From NCBI RefSeq assembly GCF_003815875.1, contig NZ_CP033924.1, positions 868,001-932,000 on the forward strand: a stretch of 64,000 bases of DNA, given 5' to 3'. The number at the start of each line of letters is the position of its first letter. Position 1 is the first letter of the stretch. Below the pieces are notes generated by a model. It worked only from the letters and a program-made list of their open reading frames with translations, was not told the DNA's origin and ran no database searches. Shown here one piece after another: positions 25,695 through 38,555 of the stretch. The translations under genes and the position numbers were made by a program. The DNA comes from Chryseobacterium lactis (lineage in GTDB: Bacteria > Bacteroidota > Bacteroidia > Flavobacteriales > Weeksellaceae).

Positions 25695-26372
25695 CTATTT
25701 TAGCATATCCAGCAGATTAGCCCGGTAGCTATCTCCTATCGGAATTTCAAATTCAGGTAATATTACTTTTTTCGCCCCAATACTTTTGACCTTATCCAGA
25801 TTGATGATAAAAGACTTATGAATGCGTACGAATTTTTCGGGAAGCTGACTCTCCATAGATTTCAGAGTGTCCAGAACGATATATTCTTCCACTCCCGTTC
25901 TGATATTCACATAATCTTTAATACTTTCAATATAAAGGATCTCATCAAAGCCGATACGATGCTGCTGACCAGATGATTTAACGAAGAAATGAGTATTTTC
26001 CGTTGTCTGAAATGAAAATCGCTCCTCAGCCTTTAAAACACTTTTCTGAAAGCGTTCAAACGAAATAGGCTTCAGAAGATAATCAATAATATTATGTTCG
26101 TAGCCTTCCAGTGCATATTCGGAATAAGCAGTTGTCAGGATATACTTCTGCTTGCTCCCAACGATCTTCATAAAATTGATACCGGTAAGTTCCGGCATCA
26201 TAATATCCAGAAAAATCAGATCAGACGGATTATTCTGAATATATTCTAAAGCCAGAATAGGATTTTCTGTAGAAAAAACCAGGTCAAGAAAAGGAATCTT
26301 TTTTACGTATTGCTCCAACAATGAAATCGCCAGAGGTTCATCATCCACAATAATACATTTGAGCTTATCCAT
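25695..26372 (-). CDS. LytTR-family response regulator
   Basis: 225 residues from the ATG at 26372. The receiver domain has the acidic pair in IIVDDEP, phosphoacceptor Asp56 in LIFLDIMMPEL and the conserved Lys in LLKPISFERF. A LytTR DNA-binding domain follows (about 125-225: FVKSSGQQHRIGFDEILYIE, VRIHKSFIINLDKV). Its start overlaps the end of the histidine kinase gene by 8 bases, so the pair is translationally coupled. LytTR regulators bind promoters of envelope or export genes; the two OMP genes just across the divergent gap are plausible targets. Confidence 0.93.
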   Translation of the reverse strand: MDKLKCIIVDDEPLAISLLEQYVKKIPFLDLVFSTENPILALEYIQNNPSDLIFLDIMMPELTGINFMKIVGSKQKYILTTAYSEYALEGYEHNIIDYLLKPISFERFQKSVLKAEERFSFQTTENTHFFVKSSGQQHRIGFDEILYIESIKDYVNIRTGVEEYIVLDTLKSMESQLPEKFVRIHKSFIINLDKVKSIGAKKVILPEFEIPIGDSYRANLLDMLK

Positions 26373-27387
26373 TTTGTAAATCAATTTTTAAATCTACAAC
26401 AAATTCTGTTTCAGTATCTTTTATATCTAGCTGATAGTGATCGGGATATAAAATTTCCAGTCTTTTCTTCACATTTTCAATCCCGATTCCGGAAAGAGAG
26501 TCTTTTATTTTTTCTTTTTTAAAGTTTAAAAGATAAAAATGAAGAACCTTATCATGGTCTGAGATCCTCATTTCAAAGCCTTTATCACGGAAGTCACCAT
26601 GCTTAAAAGCATTTTCCACAAAAGGAACTAAGAGCATTGGAGAAATTTTCAAATGAGGATACTGAATATTTTTTTCTATGAGCAATAACTCCGGATTTCT
26701 GATTCTGAGTTTTTCCAGCCCGATCAGGCTGTCGATATATCCCACTTCCTTATCAAGCGTTATAAAGTCTTTTTCAAGATCCTTTGTACTGTATCGCAGC
26801 AATTGACTGAGTTCCTCAATAGCCGGTAATGCTTTTTCTGATTTCTGATAAACAAGGGAATAAATATTATTTAATGAGTTAAAAATAAAATGCGGATTGA
26901 TCTGGGTTTTTAATGCCTGAAGCTCAGCCTGTTTTTTTTCTATCAGAAGCTGCTTTTTATCATTTTCAGCGACACCATACTTTCCTAATACCCAAAGAAT
27001 TCCGGCAATAAAAGTAGGAAGAGAACTATTATAAATATTATCAAAAAAATAAAAAAACAATCCTGTTTTTTCACCATAGTTTCTAAATCCAACGGTTGCA
27101 GGGAGAGCCACCTCCTCTATCATGTAACGTAAGCTCACAAAAACTAAAAAGGATAATAAAAAAACAAAAATAACAGAGTAAGGTTTATCCAGCTTAAAAA
27201 TTTTTGGAAAGAACACCAAATAGGAGAGATAAAAAGTCACAATCTTTACAATGAAAAATGTTACCCTAAGCACATGCATGTTATATAGATTCTTCTCCGG
27301 AAAAAAGAAATTGGGCGTAATAATGGTTCCAATAAAATTAAAACCCCAGTAGGTAATCAGAATCCAGATAATTTGATTTTTTTTCAT
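26365..27387 (-). CDS. LytS-type sensor histidine kinase
   Basis: 340 residues from the ATG at 27387. Four predicted membrane helices (about 6-22, 40-60, 70-90, 122-138) precede a short coiled linker (NDKKQLLIEKKQAELQALK). The phosphoacceptor is His166 in QINPHFIFNSLNNIYS, and the ATPase has VPFVENAFKHG and GIGIENVKKRL. There is no periplasmic sensor domain, so the signal is probably sensed in the membrane. It is the cognate kinase of the overlapping LytTR regulator. A -7-like TATATTTG directly before the ATG may make the message nearly leaderless. Confidence 0.93.
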   Translation of the reverse strand: MKKNQIIWILITYWGFNFIGTIITPNFFFPEKNLYNMHVLRVTFFIVKIVTFYLSYLVFFPKIFKLDKPYSVIFVFLLSFLVFVSLRYMIEEVALPATVGFRNYGEKTGLFFYFFDNIYNSSLPTFIAGILWVLGKYGVAENDKKQLLIEKKQAELQALKTQINPHFIFNSLNNIYSLVYQKSEKALPAIEELSQLLRYSTKDLEKDFITLDKEVGYIDSLIGLEKLRIRNPELLLIEKNIQYPHLKISPMLLVPFVENAFKHGDFRDKGFEMRISDHDKVLHFYLLNFKKEKIKDSLSGIGIENVKKRLEILYPDHYQLDIKDTETEFVVDLKIDLQNG

Positions 27388-27577
27388 ACCCAAATATAAA
27401 TCTCTATGGGTATAATCCGTAAGCTATTTTCGATGAAAGCCTGTTTTTTTCCGATCAAATATTTTTTATCCCCGAAACCAGTCACTTCATCTAACTGCTA
27501 TTTCAGCCAAAAGATACAGCGGATAACTTTGTTCCGGAAATATAACTTAATGATCATCTAAATAACATTTATATACA

Positions 27578-29701
27578 ATGAAAAAACATATTTTCTTTAT
27601 AGCAACCTTAGTTTTTTCTTTTGCAACCGGACAAACCAAAGATAGTGTCAATGTCAATACAATTGAAGCGGTTACAGTAAACGGAAAGAAAGCATTGGTA
27701 GAACGTAAAGTAGATCGCCTGGTTTATCATGTCCAGAATTCTATGCTTTCTCAGGGAAGCTCAGGTACTGAGGTTCTGGCCGCTACTCCACTCCTTAAAG
27801 TGGATGAAAACAAAGGTCTTCTTGCAATTGCGGGTAAAAATGGGGTTTCTGTAATGGTGAATGACCGGATGCTCAATCTCTCAGGAACTGAACTGATCAA
27901 CTACCTACAAAATCTACGTTCCGAAAATATCCTGAAAATAGAAGTTATCACCACCCCTCCTGCAAAGTATGATGCACAAGGAAACAGCGGAATTATCAAC
28001 ATCGTACTCAAGAAAAATCAGAATCTCGGATGGAGCGGTTATCTGACAACCAATTATACTCAAAAAACATATGCAGGATTCACCAGTGTAGCCGGAGCCA
28101 ATTATCAGAACGAGAAATTTAAGGCCTCAGTCAAAATCCTGGGTTACGATGGAGATAAACGCTCTGTAGAAAATTATAAGATCATTGGCCAGAATTCTTC
28201 CGTAAGCAGGAATGACAGACGGGATATGAACGATGGTCTTGGTTTGAATGCCAACTTTGATTATTCAATTTCCAAGAATGCTAATGCAGGGCTGGTATAT
28301 GATATTTCAAAAGGTCATTCAAACATGGATATCAAAGGGAATCAGGACTACTTTACCAACAATATTCAAACTTTACAAACGGTTACTGATTCAAAGCATC
28401 GCTCGGACTTTACCACACAAATGCTGAATTTATATTTCGATCAGAAATTTGGAGAGCATAAATTGAGCCTTGGTGCCAACTATTACGGAAATCTGCCTTA
28501 TAATAATGTCAACTTTACGACAACAAATATTGCTGATCATTCAGCGCAGATTGTCAGAAATCTTTCTTCAGTAGATTATAAAATTTATTCGGGACAGGCG
28601 GATCTGACTTTAAATTTTAAAAAGATCCAGATGGAAACCGGGGCAAAATACAGTCAGTTCTCCAATAACTCCGATATCAGTTATTTCAATCTTACCAATG
28701 ACAACTATATCATAGATCCTAGCAGAAGTAATCTTTTTAATTATAAGGAGAAAAACTATGCGGCTTATGTAAGCTTCAGTAAAGATTTTGGTGAAAAATG
28801 GTCTGCCAAGGCCGGGCTCCGCTATGAATACACCCAGACCAGCGGATATTCTCCTACAACACAGTCGGAATCGGAAAATAATTATGGAAAATTTTTCCCA
28901 ACAGCCTATCTTTCCTACAAAGCTTCTGGAAATAATCAGTTCAGCATTAATTATTCCCGAAGAATCAACCGCCCTTATTTCCGGGCACTAGATCCGTTCC
29001 GATGGTATTCCAACCCGAATACTTATTATACCGGAAACCCCAGTTTACAGCCTTCTTTCAACCATAATATAGAGTTCAATTATATCTTTAAAAATAAATT
29101 TTCAGCCAATCTATATTACCAGAGAACAGTCGATAATTTTGATCAGATCACCTTCCTTGACGGAAAGGATGTCACCAGTACTTATTACAATAACCATAAT
29201 CAGAATATTTATGGGCTCAATCTCAATTATACGGATACATTCTTTAAGGTATGGGAAAGTAATATTTCAACCTCATTCAGCTATAATGAAACGCAGATTA
29301 CACGGTTCAATGCAGTTCCTAAAAACGGACAATCATTTTATTTTTCCACCAATAATACTTTTCAGCTCAATAAGGGTAAAACGTTCTTCCTGTTCCTCAA
29401 TTACTGGCAGAGTCTCCCTTCCCGTGACGGCTATACTTTCGTAAAGAACAATGCTAGTCTGGATGCCGGTATTAAAATGAGTTTTGTGGAAAAAGCCTTG
29501 CAGATCAATCTTTCCGTAAGTGATATCTTCAAGCAATCCGTATACAAAGGTGACAAGTATTTTGCCGATAATACCCAGTCTTTCAACAATTATTGGGATG
29601 CCCGAAGAATGACCCTTAGCATTACTTATAACTTTGGTAATCAAAAATTAAAATCAAATAACAGAGCTATAAATTTTGAAGAGAAGAACAGGGCTCAATA
29701 A
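27578..29701 (+). CDS. Outer-membrane beta-barrel family protein (OMP_b-brl_3), TonB-receptor-like
   Basis: 707 residues with a signal peptide (MKKHIFFIATLVFSFATGQ). The plug-like part includes TIEAVTVNGKKALVERKVDR, LAATPLLKVDENKGLLAIAGKN-type segments, VMVNDRMLNLSGTELINYLQ, and the motif NILKIEVITTPPAKYDAQGNSGIINIVLK, typical of OMP_b-brl_3 proteins. The rest is a barrel (LRYEYTQTSGYSPTTQSE, FSINYSRRINRPYFRALDPF). The substrate is unknown. A weak -7 box TAACTTTG is at 27524-27531. It is divergent from the LytTR/LytS pair and followed by a second gene of the same family. Confidence 0.85.
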   Translation: MKKHIFFIATLVFSFATGQTKDSVNVNTIEAVTVNGKKALVERKVDRLVYHVQNSMLSQGSSGTEVLAATPLLKVDENKGLLAIAGKNGVSVMVNDRMLNLSGTELINYLQNLRSENILKIEVITTPPAKYDAQGNSGIINIVLKKNQNLGWSGYLTTNYTQKTYAGFTSVAGANYQNEKFKASVKILGYDGDKRSVENYKIIGQNSSVSRNDRRDMNDGLGLNANFDYSISKNANAGLVYDISKGHSNMDIKGNQDYFTNNIQTLQTVTDSKHRSDFTTQMLNLYFDQKFGEHKLSLGANYYGNLPYNNVNFTTTNIADHSAQIVRNLSSVDYKIYSGQADLTLNFKKIQMETGAKYSQFSNNSDISYFNLTNDNYIIDPSRSNLFNYKEKNYAAYVSFSKDFGEKWSAKAGLRYEYTQTSGYSPTTQSESENNYGKFFPTAYLSYKASGNNQFSINYSRRINRPYFRALDPFRWYSNPNTYYTGNPSLQPSFNHNIEFNYIFKNKFSANLYYQRTVDNFDQITFLDGKDVTSTYYNNHNQNIYGLNLNYTDTFFKVWESNISTSFSYNETQITRFNAVPKNGQSFYFSTNNTFQLNKGKTFFLFLNYWQSLPSRDGYTFVKNNASLDAGIKMSFVEKALQINLSVSDIFKQSVYKGDKYFADNTQSFNNYWDARRMTLSITYNFGNQKLKSNNRAINFEEKNRAQ

Positions 29702-29857
29702 TTATTTCCTGTACAAAAAACTGATCATGACAAGAACCAATCAAGTCATACACAAAGTATAAATTATAGCATTTCTGTCTTTTTTCACTAATAAAATTAC
29801 ACATACTTCTGTAACAAAATTTCTTTTTCAGCGTCTAACGGAATAGTAGTAAACATT

Positions 29858-32083
29858 ATGAAAAAAACTATACTTGCTTTATCGCTATTAAGCTCTGTGA
29901 TTATTTTTTCACAGGAAAAGAGCAATAACCAACCAAAAGAAAAACAAATTGAGGGTGTTGTCATCACCAAAACTAAAAAAGCCGTTGAACAGAAAGCAGA
30001 CCGTACTATTTTTGACTTTTCTGAACAGCCAATGTTGAATAACGGAAATGTTTTAGAAGGAATTAAAAAGCTTCCGGGACTTATTTCTACCGATATCGCC
30101 GGAATGATGTATCAGGGGAAGTTTCTGGAGACTTATCTTAATGGAAGACCGCTCAACATTACCTCTAACGAGCTTAACTCTTTTCTGGAAGGCATGCCTG
30201 CTAATTCCGTAGATAGAATTGAAGTAATTACACAGCCCGGCGCCGAATTTCCAGCCACTTCAGGAGGGGCAATCCTGAATATTATTACGAATAAAAATGC
30301 CAACAAGTACTTAACGGCAACCTATTCCGGAAATTATACCTTCACCAGCTATGATAAGGTTCGAAGCAGAACCAGTAACTCCATCAACTTAAATGCAAGA
30401 AACAAACTTTTTGGATGGCAGTTGAATGTGGGTCAAAACTACCGTGAAAGTATGCTGAATTCCAACCAGAATGATTTGTTAAAAAGTAATACCGACCGAA
30501 TAGGCCGAGGTTATTTTGCAAAATCGGGATTGACATTCGATCTTGGACAAGACCGCTTATTGTTGAATTATGACATTTACCATAACAATAATGACAATTA
30601 TACTTTAAGTAACGGAGAAGGCGCAGAAAAAGTAAAAGATCTTACAAAACCTGAAGGCTTCTATTACAGAGATTTTAATTTTGATGCTTCTGATGCCGCT
30701 AATACCAATAGCTTAAGGCAGGAAGCCGTTGTAACCTATCAGAAACGTTTTAGTGACAAGTCGCAAAAACTGGATTTCCAGTTTGGATACACAAAATCTA
30801 CCAGCAGATTTGATCAGGATAATATCTTCAGGAAGGGGAAATACAGTAATGGCGACCCCATTCCAAATGTTGGAGGAAATATTCTTAATAATAATTCTGA
30901 CATGAGGATTGCTACTTTCAAAGTAGATTATTCTCAACCGATTAAAATTCTTGACGGTGGTAAGGTAAGTTTTGGAGGATTGTATGAAAAACAAAACTTT
31001 GATACAGAAAGTAAAGGCTTAACCAATCTGGATTATCAGAGGCAAACAGCTTCCACATACCTGGAGTTTCAGGCTAAGTTTAAAAAGTTTGATTTCACCT
31101 TAGGATCCCGGGCTGAAAACTATGATATTTCAGGAATAACACGAATAATCGACAGCACCGGATCGGTGGTTCAAAAGGATCTTATTCCATTTAATAAGTT
31201 CAAATTGTTCCCTAATGCCAGTGTTCAGTATAACCTGATGAGTCAGGTGTCTATTGCAGCCAATTATAACAGAAAGATAAGTTTACCTAGTATTTCAGCT
31301 CTTAACCCGAATAATACAACATTCCAGGGACCGAATACTCAGGTGACAGGAAATCCAAATCTACAGCCTACTATATTCGATAATTATGAAGTGAAACTTT
31401 CAGCTTTTGATTACGCATTCATTGGATACAGTGTAAGCTCAGCTCAGAATCAGGTGGCCCAAATTATCAGAAAGGATGGAAAAAATCTCTTTAATGAGCA
31501 GGTTAACATTTCGAATATGAGGATTCATAACTTCAATGTTGGTCTTCCTATTCCGTTTATGATTTTCAGTAAATCTTTGAGTGAGGTCATGAAGTTTAAT
31601 TTTAATCCTGATAAAATTAATTTCATGTATGTGTATGCAGGATATCAGAAACATGAAATTGATAACCTCAACAATAAAGGATTCTGGATCTTCAATGTTT
31701 CAACGCAGTTGATTTTACCGAAAGATATAAAATTAACGGCTAATTACAGCTACCTTACCCCAAAAGCAGGATATTTCTACTTTACGGCAGAGAAGCCATT
31801 TAACAATAACTTAGATATCACTGTGACTAAAAAGTTCATGAACAATCGCCTTACTGTTTCAGTTTTTGCGAATGATATTTTCAATGGTCAGGTAATGCAG
31901 GTACGCTCTAATCCGCCATCAGGAGAGAGTGTAATGCTTAGAACCAAGTATGATTCAAGGAATTTTGGAATTTCCATTAACTATAAGATTCCTACCAGGA
32001 ACAAACTCGCTAAGGAAGATCCAAATATCTTAAACCAGACTAAAAAAGATGATAATGGTGGAGTAATGCAGCAAGGGCAATAA
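29858..32083 (+). CDS. Second OMP_b-brl_3 TonB-receptor-like protein
   Basis: 741 residues with a signal peptide (MKKTILALSLLSSVIIFSQ). The plug-like domain has IEGVVITKTKKAVEQKADRT, LPGLISTDIAG, LNGRPLNITSNELNSFLEGM and VDRIEVITQPGAEFPATSGG. A barrel follows (SIAANYNRKISLPSISALNP, GNPNLQPTIFDNYEVKLSAF). It has the same architecture as the preceding protein but is clearly divergent in sequence, so it is an old paralogue rather than a recent tandem copy. It ends in a Gln/Gly tail. The 156-base gap before it holds nothing I can identify. The hairpin at 32105-32137 ends the transcript. Confidence 0.85.
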   Translation: MKKTILALSLLSSVIIFSQEKSNNQPKEKQIEGVVITKTKKAVEQKADRTIFDFSEQPMLNNGNVLEGIKKLPGLISTDIAGMMYQGKFLETYLNGRPLNITSNELNSFLEGMPANSVDRIEVITQPGAEFPATSGGAILNIITNKNANKYLTATYSGNYTFTSYDKVRSRTSNSINLNARNKLFGWQLNVGQNYRESMLNSNQNDLLKSNTDRIGRGYFAKSGLTFDLGQDRLLLNYDIYHNNNDNYTLSNGEGAEKVKDLTKPEGFYYRDFNFDASDAANTNSLRQEAVVTYQKRFSDKSQKLDFQFGYTKSTSRFDQDNIFRKGKYSNGDPIPNVGGNILNNNSDMRIATFKVDYSQPIKILDGGKVSFGGLYEKQNFDTESKGLTNLDYQRQTASTYLEFQAKFKKFDFTLGSRAENYDISGITRIIDSTGSVVQKDLIPFNKFKLFPNASVQYNLMSQVSIAANYNRKISLPSISALNPNNTTFQGPNTQVTGNPNLQPTIFDNYEVKLSAFDYAFIGYSVSSAQNQVAQIIRKDGKNLFNEQVNISNMRIHNFNVGLPIPFMIFSKSLSEVMKFNFNPDKINFMYVYAGYQKHEIDNLNNKGFWIFNVSTQLILPKDIKLTANYSYLTPKAGYFYFTAEKPFNNNLDITVTKKFMNNRLTVSVFANDIFNGQVMQVRSNPPSGESVMLRTKYDSRNFGISINYKIPTRNKLAKEDPNILNQTKKDDNGGVMQQGQ

Positions 32084-32104
32084 TCCAGCAATTCAATAAT
32101 TCAC

Positions 32105-32137
32105 AAAGTGGCAGTAAAAGATTTTTACTGCCGCTTT
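32105..32137. terminator. Bidirectional hairpin between the receptor and thiF
   Basis: AAAGTGGCAGTAAAA pairs with TTTTACTGCCGCTTT with one mismatch. It lies between convergent genes. It lacks a long T-run on either side but is long and stable. Confidence 0.75.
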
Positions 32138-32167
32138 ATGAAAACATTGGTACCATCCGTATTTATA

Positions 32168-32878
32168 TTAAAAATCAACTGTTTGAAATCTCCAGTTTAT
32201 GGTATCTACAAGAGTTATCTGATTTAAATTAACAGGGAGATTCGTAATAATTTTCAATGTCAGAAGGGCCATCATACTTCCTATAATTCCTGGTAAAGCT
32301 CCTAAAACGCCAAGACTGTCACAATCTGCTACCTCTTCGTCAACTGGCGGTTCAGGGAATACATCTCTTAGGTTTTTGCTTCTTTTGTGGTTAAAAACAG
32401 CTACCTGTCCTGAAAACCCTAGAATACTTCCATAGACTAAAGTTTTCCCCAGCTTCACACATGTATCATTCACAAGATATCTCGTCGGAAAATTATCAGA
32501 TCCGTCTATCACAATATCATATTGGGAAATGATTTCTTCCACATTGAAAGAATCTATTTTCATCTCAATTCCCACGAATTCTACCTGATGGTTTAAGCTT
32601 TTAACAAATGCTTCGGCACTTTTAACCTTTGGTTGCCCCACTCCATTTTCGCTATGAATCACCTGCCGGTTCAGGTTATGAAGTTCAATAGGGTCAAAAT
32701 CCGCCACTGCCAGAGTTCCAACCCCCGCTGCCGCCAGATACTGAATAACAGGACTTCCCAATCCCCCGGCTCCTATCACAAGAACTTTTGAGTTGATGAT
32801 CTTCTTTTGTCCTTCCAGACCTATTTCTTCAATAAATATTTGACGGCTGTATCTTTTAAAAATATCTTCGCTTTTCAT
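32168..32878 (-). CDS. thiF: ThiF/MoeB/HesA-family sulfur-carrier adenylyltransferase
   Basis: 236 residues from the ATG at 32878. It adenylates the C-terminal Gly-Gly of ThiS with ATP to start thiazole sulfur transfer. The nucleotide-binding motif is LVIGAGGLGSPVIQYLAAAG, the metal Asp lies in DGSDNFPTRY, and ADCDSLGVLGALPGIIGS is the conserved C-terminal helix. The usual first zinc CxxC is replaced by KNLRDVFPEPP, a form I recall as common in Bacteroidetes homologues, so zinc binding is doubtful. It has no rhodanese domain. It is the last gene of the thiamine operon, 22 bases after thiH. Confidence 0.9.
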   Translation of the reverse strand: MKSEDIFKRYSRQIFIEEIGLEGQKKIINSKVLVIGAGGLGSPVIQYLAAAGVGTLAVADFDPIELHNLNRQVIHSENGVGQPKVKSAEAFVKSLNHQVEFVGIEMKIDSFNVEEIISQYDIVIDGSDNFPTRYLVNDTCVKLGKTLVYGSILGFSGQVAVFNHKRSKNLRDVFPEPPVDEEVADCDSLGVLGALPGIIGSMMALLTLKIITNLPVNLNQITLVDTINWRFQTVDF

Positions 32879-32900
32879 ATTTAATGGTTTAAAAATTAGC

Positions 32901-34022
32901 TTATGCTCCACTATAAACAGAATCCCAATCCTTCATTACAGGGTCATAGCCGGCTTTTTTAATCATATTCCTGATCTCATCCATGCTTCGTTCATCGCTG
33001 GTCTCAAATTGTTCCAGAGATTCTTTATCTACGGAATAGCCACCCGGATTTGTTTTTGAACCTGCGCTCATTGTGGTAGCACCTAAGGATACTATATGAT
33101 TCCTGAACAGTTCATTTTCTCTTGTGGATATTGATATTTCAAGATCTTCATTCCAGATTCTGTAGGCACAGATGAGCTGCAGCAGATCTTTATCTTCCAT
33201 AATAAAATTGGGTTCTATAATTCCTTCGGCCGGTCTTAATCTTGGAAAAGAAACGGAAAATTTAGTCTTCCAATACTGCTTTTGAAGATAATCTATGTGA
33301 AGGGCGTTAAAGAAGCTGTCCACACGCCAATCTTCCAGCCCAAGCAAAACGCCAAGCCCAATTTTATGAATGCCGGCTCTCCCGATTCTGTCCGGAGTAT
33401 CAAGACGAAAATGGAAATTTGATTTTTTTCCTTTAGGGTGATATTCTTTATATACCTCCTGATGATACGTTTCCTGATAGACCAATACGGAATGTACGCC
33501 TTCTTCACGAAGAAGCTGATATTCATCTTCCATTAAAGGCTGCACTTCTATGGAGATATTGGAAAAGTGAGGTTTCAATAATCGAACGGCGTTTTTAAAA
33601 TAGGGAACTCCCACTATTTTATTGGCTTCACCACTTACCAGCAATACGTGATTAACTCCCATAGATTTCAGTACTGAAGCTTCTGCCAGCAATTCTGTAT
33701 CCGAAAGTGTTTTTCTCTTTAAATGATTATCTAAACTAAATCCACAGTAAGTACAGATATTCTGACATTCATTGCTCAGATACAATGGGGCATAGAGCTG
33801 AATAGTTTTTCCAAAACGTTTCTGGGTCAGTAAACGAGTCATTCTCGCCATCAACTCCAATTCGTGAGAGGCAGCGGGTGACAGCATATTCAGAAAATCT
33901 TCAATTGTTTTATTCTTTTTCTCAAGGCTGTTTTGAACATCAGACAGACTTACTTTCTCAAGCTTAGTTTTGATCTCTTCCCATTGATAATTTTCAAAAA
34001 CATCATTAAAACTTTTCATCAT
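32901..34022 (-). CDS. thiH: 2-iminoacetate synthase (tyrosine lyase) ThiH
   Basis: Radical SAM enzyme that cleaves tyrosine to dehydroglycine and p-cresol for the thiazole ring. 373 residues from the ATG at 34022; a neighbouring ATG at 34019 is equally possible. The radical SAM cluster ligands are Cys86, Cys90 and Cys93 in NECQNICTYCGFS. VLLVSGEANKIVG and SVSFPRLRPAEG match ThiH. Having thiH rather than thiO points to a route that can run without oxygen chemistry. It follows thiG after 7 bases. A longer frame extends into thiG and is not a likely start. Confidence 0.96.
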   Translation of the reverse strand: MMKSFNDVFENYQWEEIKTKLEKVSLSDVQNSLEKKNKTIEDFLNMLSPAASHELELMARMTRLLTQKRFGKTIQLYAPLYLSNECQNICTYCGFSLDNHLKRKTLSDTELLAEASVLKSMGVNHVLLVSGEANKIVGVPYFKNAVRLLKPHFSNISIEVQPLMEDEYQLLREEGVHSVLVYQETYHQEVYKEYHPKGKKSNFHFRLDTPDRIGRAGIHKIGLGVLLGLEDWRVDSFFNALHIDYLQKQYWKTKFSVSFPRLRPAEGIIEPNFIMEDKDLLQLICAYRIWNEDLEISISTRENELFRNHIVSLGATTMSAGSKTNPGGYSVDKESLEQFETSDERSMDEIRNMIKKAGYDPVMKDWDSVYSGA

Positions 34023-34029
34023 TCTGAGT

Positions 34030-34806
34030 TTATTCAAATAAAAATGAAGTGAGCGGGCTTGAAGCTTCAGCATGATTGGCAATTGCTCCCAAGCCGGATT
34101 CAAAAGCTCTTCTTCCAGCGATGACTCCTTCCTTAAAAGCTATGGCCATATTAACAGGATTTCGTGCCACAGCAATGGCTGTATTTACAAGAACGGCATC
34201 TGCACCCATTTCCATGGCTTTGGCCGCATCTGAAGGTGCTCCTATTCCGGCATCTACTACTACAGGAACATTGCTTTGGCTGATGATGATTTCTAAAAAG
34301 TCTAATGTTCTTAATCCTTTATTGGTACCAATCGGAGCACCTAAAGGCATTACAACAGCTGTCCCTGCATCTTCCAGACGTTTGCATAATACAGGATCTG
34401 CATGAATATAAGGCATTACGATAAATCCTAATTTTGCAAGTTCTTCGGTAGCATACAATGTTTCGATAGGGTCCGGCAACAGGTATTTCGGATCGGGATG
34501 AATTTCCAGTTTCACCCAATTTGTCTCCAGTGCTTCTCTGGCTAGTTGTGCCGCTAATACAGCTTCTCTTGCCGTTCTGGCACCTGAAGTATTGGGTAAA
34601 AGATGAACATTTGTTTCTCTTAATGAGTCTAATAAATCATCTTCAGCGGATTGGGCATCAATTCTCTTCAAAGCCATCGTTACCATATTTGTTTCTGAAG
34701 CGACAACAGAAGCTGCCATATCTGCCAGACTTCCAAATTTTCCTGTCCCTAAAAACAGCCTTGATTCAAAAACTCTGTCTGCTATTGTTAATCTCTGATT
34801 GTTCAT
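34030..34806 (-). CDS. thiG: Thiazole synthase ThiG
   Basis: Condenses 1-deoxyxylulose 5-phosphate, dehydroglycine and ThiS-thiocarboxylate to the thiazole phosphate. 258 residues, TIM barrel. The Schiff-base lysine is Lys99 in [10 protein letters not shown]. Phosphate-binding parts are [20 protein letters not shown] and [16 protein letters not shown]. It overlaps thiE by 4 bases and precedes thiH. Confidence 0.97.
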   Translation of the reverse strand: MNNQRLTIADRVFESRLFLGTGKFGSLADMAASVVASETNMVTMALKRIDAQSAEDDLLDSLRETNVHLLPNTSGARTAREAVLAAQLAREALETNWVKLEIHPDPKYLLPDPIETLYATEELAKLGFIVMPYIHADPVLCKRLEDAGTAVVMPLGAPIGTNKGLRTLDFLEIIISQSNVPVVVDAGIGAPSDAAKAMEMGADAVLVNTAIAVARNPVNMAIAFKEGVIAGRRAFESGLGAIANHAEASSPLTSFLFE

Positions 34807-35417
34807 ATCATTACTTTTTTAAATTCATTAATCACTGAGGGCTGCCTGGTAATTGTTCCTGACACGGATACTCCATAAATTCCGATTTCCTGTAACGGTA
34901 AAAAATCTTCAAGTGTAACACTTCCAATGGCAAAAATTTTCGGAATGTCGATCGACCGGCCTTTTAAGCCATTGATGATTTCCTCATACCCTTCAAAACC
35001 CAATACAGGACTTAGTTTTTCTTTGGTGTTTGTAAATCGCAACGGTCCCAATCCGATATAATCACAGGGCTCATTGATCCTTTGAAGCACATCAGTGATG
35101 GTATTGGCGGTTCCCCCTATTATTTTATGATTTCCTAAAATTGTTCTTGCTTCGTGGATCGATCCGTCAGTGAGTCCTAAATGAACTCCATCTGCATCTA
35201 TTTCTTTCACCAGCTGTACATGATCATTGATGATGCAGGTAGTCTGATATTCCGAACAAAGTTGCTTAGCCATTTCACAAAGGCTTATCAATTCTTTTTC
35301 AGGGGCGTTTTTCCATCGAACCTGAATCCATTTGATCCCGTGATCTAAAGCTTTACGGATATTTGATTCTTGTTCTTTCGCTGTATTTCCTTGTGATATG
35401 TATTGTAATTTTTCCAT
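34803..35417 (-). CDS. thiE: Thiamine-phosphate synthase ThiE
   Basis: Joins HMP pyrophosphate and thiazole phosphate to thiamine phosphate. 204 residues, TIM barrel. The pyrophosphate-binding segment is [11 protein letters not shown], the active region is [20 protein letters not shown], and [14 protein letters not shown] precedes the substrate loop. Of the two ThiE-like proteins in this operon, this one keeps the full set of active-site motifs and is the likely true synthase. It lies 2 bases after thiD and overlaps thiG. Confidence 0.94.
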   Translation of the reverse strand: MEKLQYISQGNTAKEQESNIRKALDHGIKWIQVRWKNAPEKELISLCEMAKQLCSEYQTTCIINDHVQLVKEIDADGVHLGLTDGSIHEARTILGNHKIIGGTANTITDVLQRINEPCDYIGLGPLRFTNTKEKLSPVLGFEGYEEIINGLKGRSIDIPKIFAIGSVTLEDFLPLQEIGIYGVSVSGTITRQPSVINEFKKVMI

Positions 35418-35419
35418 AC

Positions 35420-36135
35420 TTACGAATGCGTTCCCAATAAGCCGGGACTGCTTTTTAAAAATTTTTCAATATATAATTTTCCTTTTCTACAGGCTATTTC
35501 AAGACTTTCACCCTTAGCCAGATATCCGGCAATTGCCGAAGACATCACACATCCTGATCCATGCTTTGGATAATAAACAGTATTTGCATCCGTGGGTTGT
35601 AAAATGATTTCATTTCCTTTTTCAACTAAAACATCCGTTCCGAGCTGATCTTCTCTGTGCCCTCCTTTGATAAGTACGGGACGTAAGTTTTCATCAGAGA
35701 ACAGATTATAATCTTTTAAAACTCCATATTCATTATAATTTGGAGTTATTAAGCTGATCTTGTCTACTGTATTTTTTAACATTGAAAGGGTTTCAAGGTT
35801 GAAAAATGAAAATTCAGACGTACTTTTTAAAACAGGATCCCAAACAATTTTGATATCAAAATTATATGCTTGAACAGTCTTTATAATTTCATCAAGATAT
35901 TCGGCATCTTTCACAATCCCGATTTTTACTGCTGAAACCGGATAATGATCCATCAGAATACAAATTCCTTGTATAATTTCCTGTAAAGGGCGCCATTCTA
36001 ACCTCAGACATTGGGATTCCGTCTGCTGCGTAAGCGCTGTACAAACTCCAAAGCCTGTCACTCCTATTTGTTCAAACGTTTTGGTATCTGCTAAAATTCC
36101 TGCCCCACCACTCGGGTCGAAGCCCGCAATACTGA

Positions 36136-36160
<25 letters not shown>
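35420..36160 (-). CDS. thiD: Hydroxymethylpyrimidine/phosphomethylpyrimidine kinase ThiD
   Basis: Phosphorylates HMP and HMP phosphate to HMP pyrophosphate. 246 residues, ribokinase fold. AGFDPSGGAGILADTKTFEQ is the substrate-binding motif, and HGSGCVMSSAIAGYLAKG is the anion hole and catalytic Cys region. It overlaps the TenI-like gene by 25 bases. Confidence 0.95.
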
Positions 36161-38555
<2,395 letters not shown>

